Below are positions 61,551 through 64,000 of a stretch of DNA of 64,000 nucleotides, piece after piece. The stretch covers positions 310,001-374,000 of the forward strand of contig NZ_BONK01000004.1 of NCBI RefSeq assembly GCF_016862675.1. Direction: 5' to 3'. The notes below the pieces were generated by a model that worked only from the letters and a program-made list of their open reading frames with translations, made no database searches and was not told the DNA's origin. The position numbers and the translations under genes are program-made. Source of the stretch: Cellulomonas chitinilytica (GTDB lineage: Bacteria; Actinomycetota; Actinomycetes; Actinomycetales; Cellulomonadaceae). Numbering within the stretch: position 1 is the stretch's first letter; each line of letters starts with the position of its first letter.

Positions 61551-62729
61551 TCAGCGCCGCGGTTCGCGGACGAGGGGTGCGGGGAACCGGACCCCGACCG
61601 TGGTGCCGCCGAGCCAGGCGGTGAGCCGGTCCGCCTCGGCGTCGATCGCGACCCGCGCGTCGTGCCCGACGTCCTCGAGGAGCACCAGCCGGACGTCCCC
61701 GGCCGGGGTCACGGTCCAGCCGCCGACGATCCGCCCGTCGACCCAGATCGCCGCACCACCGTTCCCGGTCGAGTCGAACATCTGCGGCTTGTGCGGGCCG
61801 AGGTACCAGTCCCGCTCGAACCAGCCCATCGTCGTCGGGTCGAGAGCGGGAAGCAGCGCCACCCACGGGTCCACCGGGTCGACGGGGTCGACGTCGTCGG
61901 GCAGCACGTGACCGGTGCGGCCGTCGAGGTCGACCTCCACCGCGCCGACGTCGCGCAGGGCCGCCCGGACGGCGGTGAGGGTCGAGCCGAGCCACCACTT
62001 GAGGTCGACCTCGGTGCCGGGGCCGAACGTCCGCAGCCACCGTGCGACGAGCGCGGCCCGGGCTTCAGCCGCCGGCACCGGCTCGACGGCCGCGCCGAGC
62101 CAGTCCTCCATCAGTGCCCAGGTCGGCCGGGACGTCCCCCACGACCCCTGGTTGTCCGCCCGGACCACTGTCCCGGCGGCGGACAGGCAGGTCAGCACCC
62201 GCCCGACGACCGCGAACCTCCCGGCCCACGACTTGCCGGTCCCGTACTCGATCGAGCCGTCGAGCACCGGCACCCGGGTGCGCAGCTCGGTCGAGGTCAT
62301 CGCGCCCGACGCGGCCAGCTCCGCGACGGCCGCGGCCGTCGCGTCGGCCAGCCACCGCTCGCCGTCGTCGACGAACCCGGCCGCCGTGACCTCCTTGGCG
62401 AGCCGCCGCCGCTCCGCGTCCGCCACGCGGTCGCTCGCCGCCGCCTGCACCACCGGCAGCAGGTCCCGCGGCACGGCGAAGAGGGTCCGGCGCATCGCCA
62501 GGTGCTTCACGAGCGACCGCTCCTCGTACAGCGCCCGCTCCAGGTCCTTCACGTGGAACCCGTCGACCCGCGCCCACGCCGACAGGAACAGCCCGGCGGG
62601 GTCGGTGCCGTGCAGCACGACCATGCTCTCGGCGGCGTCCTCCACCGTGGTCACCCGGGACGCCGGGGTCACCGCGTGCCGCCGGGCGAGCCGGGCGCGG
62701 CGCTCGTCGACGTCGATGAGCCGGGTCAC
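61551..62729 (-). CDS. Winged-helix DNA-binding domain protein (HTH_42, YcaQ/AlkX-like)
   Basis: 392 residues of the HTH_42 family: ESMVVLHGTDPAGLFLSAWAR near the start, LAMRRTLFAVP, SIEYGTGKSWAGRFAVVGRVL, and the conserved late PALDPTTMGWFERDWYLGP plus NGGAAIWVDGRIVGGWT. E. coli YcaQ and Streptomyces AlkX unhook DNA crosslinks, and some relatives are similar glycosylases. This member has the Q/E-x-Q-like region less clearly, so the activity is uncertain. The GTG at 62727-62729 is chosen over a longer frame. Convergent with the GMC gene. Confidence 0.85.
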   Translation of the reverse strand: MTRLIDVDERRARLARRHAVTPASRVTTVEDAAESMVVLHGTDPAGLFLSAWARVDGFHVKDLERALYEERSLVKHLAMRRTLFAVPRDLLPVVQAAASDRVADAERRRLAKEVTAAGFVDDGERWLADATAAAVAELAASGAMTSTELRTRVPVLDGSIEYGTGKSWAGRFAVVGRVLTCLSAAGTVVRADNQGSWGTSRPTWALMEDWLGAAVEPVPAAEARAALVARWLRTFGPGTEVDLKWWLGSTLTAVRAALRDVGAVEVDLDGRTGHVLPDDVDPVDPVDPWVALLPALDPTTMGWFERDWYLGPHKPQMFDSTGNGGAAIWVDGRIVGGWTVTPAGDVRLVLLEDVGHDARVAIDAEADRLTAWLGGTTVGVRFPAPLVREPRR

Positions 62730-62775
62730 CCCGCGATCGTTCCGGGCGCCGCGCCCCCGCACAACCGGTCGCTCG

Positions 62776-63240
62776 TCAGTCCTCCTCGGGGACCCGCACG
62801 AGCTGCACGACCGACTGCCCCTCGCCGTCGAAGCTGTCGTGCCACTGCGTCAGCCCGGGCTCCGGGACGGTGATCCGTGCACTGACCGCGGGGTCGTCGT
62901 CGTCCGAGCACGAGACCTCGACGGGGTCGAAAGCGCCCTTCGGGGTCGACGCCTCGATCCGGTAGGTGCCGGGGGCCTCGCACAGCAGCACGACGGCGTA
63001 GTCGCCGGGGGCCAGAGGCACGTTGACCGTGCCCGTCGAGGGCCCCCTCCCACAGCCGCGGCCCTGCGAGCCCCGCACCTCCGGGAGCTTGTCGCAGGTG
63101 TCGGCCACCGTCGGGCCGTTCAGCCCGGCGAGGTCCTGCGCGCCGAGGTCGGCGAGCGTCAGGCTGTCGCCCCCCGTGCACCCGGAGAGTCCGGCGGCGA
63201 GCAGCGCGGCGAGCGCCACCGTCACCCGTCCTCGGGTCAT
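62776..63240 (-). CDS. Small lipoprotein of unknown function
   Basis: 154 residues. The lipobox is LSGC (about residue 19). The mature part is beta-rich with several Cys (TCDKLP, GCGRG, LLCEAPG, VSCSDDD), suggesting two disulfides. I do not recognise the family. The ATG overlaps the stop of the upstream lipoprotein gene (ATGA), so the two are co-translated. Confidence 0.72.
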   Translation of the reverse strand: MTRGRVTVALAALLAAGLSGCTGGDSLTLADLGAQDLAGLNGPTVADTCDKLPEVRGSQGRGCGRGPSTGTVNVPLAPGDYAVVLLCEAPGTYRIEASTPKGAFDPVEVSCSDDDDPAVSARITVPEPGLTQWHDSFDGEGQSVVQLVRVPEED

Positions 63241-63842
63241 CCCTCCCACTGCGAGTACCCGATCTGCTCGAAGCAGCTCTGCTCCGGGTCGGTCCCGGGG
63301 CCGAACGCGAGGTTCCCGAGCTCCTCGAACGAGGCGTCCTGCGGCCAGTCGACGTCCTGGTCGGTCAGGCACTGCTGCAGGGCGGGCTTCAGCGCGACCG
63401 CACGCCGCTCCGCGTAGGCCACCGCGTCGGGCGACGAGACCTGCCAGTACGCGTCGACGTACCGGGCGTGCCGCTCGTAGCAGTCTTCAGCGAGCGCGTC
63501 GGCGTGGCCGCCGCCCTCGATCGTGACGTCGAGGATGGTGACGCCGTGGTACGGCTTGACCCCCCGCACGTCGACGTCGACGCCCGCGGCGCGCATGCAC
63601 TCGTACGCGCGGTTCATCGCGAGCTCGTAGTCCTCGAACCCGACCGAGCCGGACTCGAGGATCGCGAGCTGGGCCTCGTCGACCCCGGCCTCCCGCGCCG
63701 AGGCCGCGGACTGCTCCAGCGGCGAGAGCCCGGAGGTCGGGACGGCGTCGGGCGTGCTGGTCGGGCTGCACGCCGACAGCACCGCCACGAGGCCGGTCGC
63801 CGTGAGCAGCAGGAGTGCGTCGGGCCACCGTCTCCGGGGCAT
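63237..63842 (-). CDS. Lipoprotein of unknown function
   Basis: 201 residues. The lipobox is LSAC (about residue 25). A mostly helical mature domain follows with conserved-looking YECMRAAGVDVDV, DCYERHARYVDAYW and LQQCLTDQ, and four Cys. It resembles a loose group of actinobacterial lipoproteins with 'CMRxxG' motifs, function unknown. The ATG at 63840-63842 follows GAGGTGG. First gene of a two-gene operon. Confidence 0.72.
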   Translation of the reverse strand: MPRRRWPDALLLLTATGLVAVLSACSPTSTPDAVPTSGLSPLEQSAASAREAGVDEAQLAILESGSVGFEDYELAMNRAYECMRAAGVDVDVRGVKPYHGVTILDVTIEGGGHADALAEDCYERHARYVDAYWQVSSPDAVAYAERRAVALKPALQQCLTDQDVDWPQDASFEELGNLAFGPGTDPEQSCFEQIGYSQWEG

Positions 63843-63868
63843 GCGCCACCTCGTTCCGAGGCAGACGG

Positions 63869-63914
63869 TGCGTGAGCTCACGCATCGATGTCGGCTGCCG
63901 CGCCGCGCCGCAAT
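63869..63914 (-). promoter_or_regulatory. Promoter region with 16-bp perfect palindrome
   Basis: TGCGTGAGCTCACGCA (63869-63884) lies between the lipoprotein ATG and a TACATT -10-like hexamer (63909-63914, minus strand). The palindrome would be in the 5' leader, either an operator or an RNA hairpin. The remaining bases to 64000 show no supported gene. Confidence 0.5.
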
Positions 63915-64000
63915 GTAGTGGCCGCCCCACCGGGCCGACAAGGGTCGGCACCGCGCTGACCAGCCGCGCCGCCCTCCCGCCCCGAGCTGGTCGCCCGGCG

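Overview
The window is very GC-rich, with strong third-position G/C bias and many GTG starts. It carries actinobacterial families: LmeA-like DUF2993, LppM-like DUF3153, LCP proteins, DtxR/IdeR-type iron boxes, family 5 UDG, deazaflavin oxidoreductase, DUF1918 and DUF2510. I read it as the chromosome of a Cellulomonas-like member of the Micrococcales. The genus is an inference. There is no rRNA, tRNA, CRISPR array, intact prophage or insertion sequence, and no gene-free stretch longer than about 260 bp.

Layout. 1-5.8 kb: the 3' end of sbcC, then two related exported HNH (DUF1524-like) proteins flanking an LmeA-like lipid-binding protein and an M50-like membrane peptidase. 6-9.3 kb: an aldo/keto reductase and a MerR regulator with the same operator in front of each, a DUF2809 protein, a glycerol-type aquaporin and a deazaflavin-dependent oxidoreductase. 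9.4-16.6 kb: two related membrane proteins, an MFS exporter divergent from an S33 peptidase, two VOC proteins and an LCP ligase. 16.6-25 kb: a minus-strand block with Sua5/YciO, LOG-like and UdgB genes, an EF-G-like protein, an exported FKBP, a trehalose-synthase-like GH13 enzyme and a DUF234 ATPase. 25-37 kb: a giant RecB-like nuclease/SF1 helicase, an overlapping GH92-GT4 pair, two exported or membrane proteins, an oxidoreductase and a flavin monooxygenase. 37-44.3 kb: an iron block with a ferritin-like/VIT fusion, a siderophore ABC importer with a double-length permease, and a siderophore-interacting reductase. Iron boxes precede the importer and the reductase. 44.4-48.2 kb: hipBA, a LysE exporter with a broken second copy, and an LppM-like lipoprotein. 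48.2-54.8 kb: a ROK-controlled ketose operon. 54.8-64 kb: a two-component system, a DUF3885-like protein, vapBC, a second aldo/keto reductase, a GMC/cholesterol-oxidase-type flavoprotein, a winged-helix protein and two lipoproteins.

The most informative unit is 48.2-54.8 kb. A ROK repressor is divergent from a binding protein, a permease and an ATPase, followed by two different sugar-epimerase-type TIM barrels and a P-loop kinase. The transporter and kinase part resembles the rhizobial Frc fructose system. The two epimerases suggest that a rarer ketose or its derivative is imported, epimerised and phosphorylated.

A second theme is transcription geometry. About a dozen genes have a -10 hexamer only 6-8 nt upstream of the start codon, which implies leaderless mRNAs. 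Several regulatory sites overlap these promoters: MerR dyads, DtxR boxes, HipB-type repeats and VapB-type repeats.
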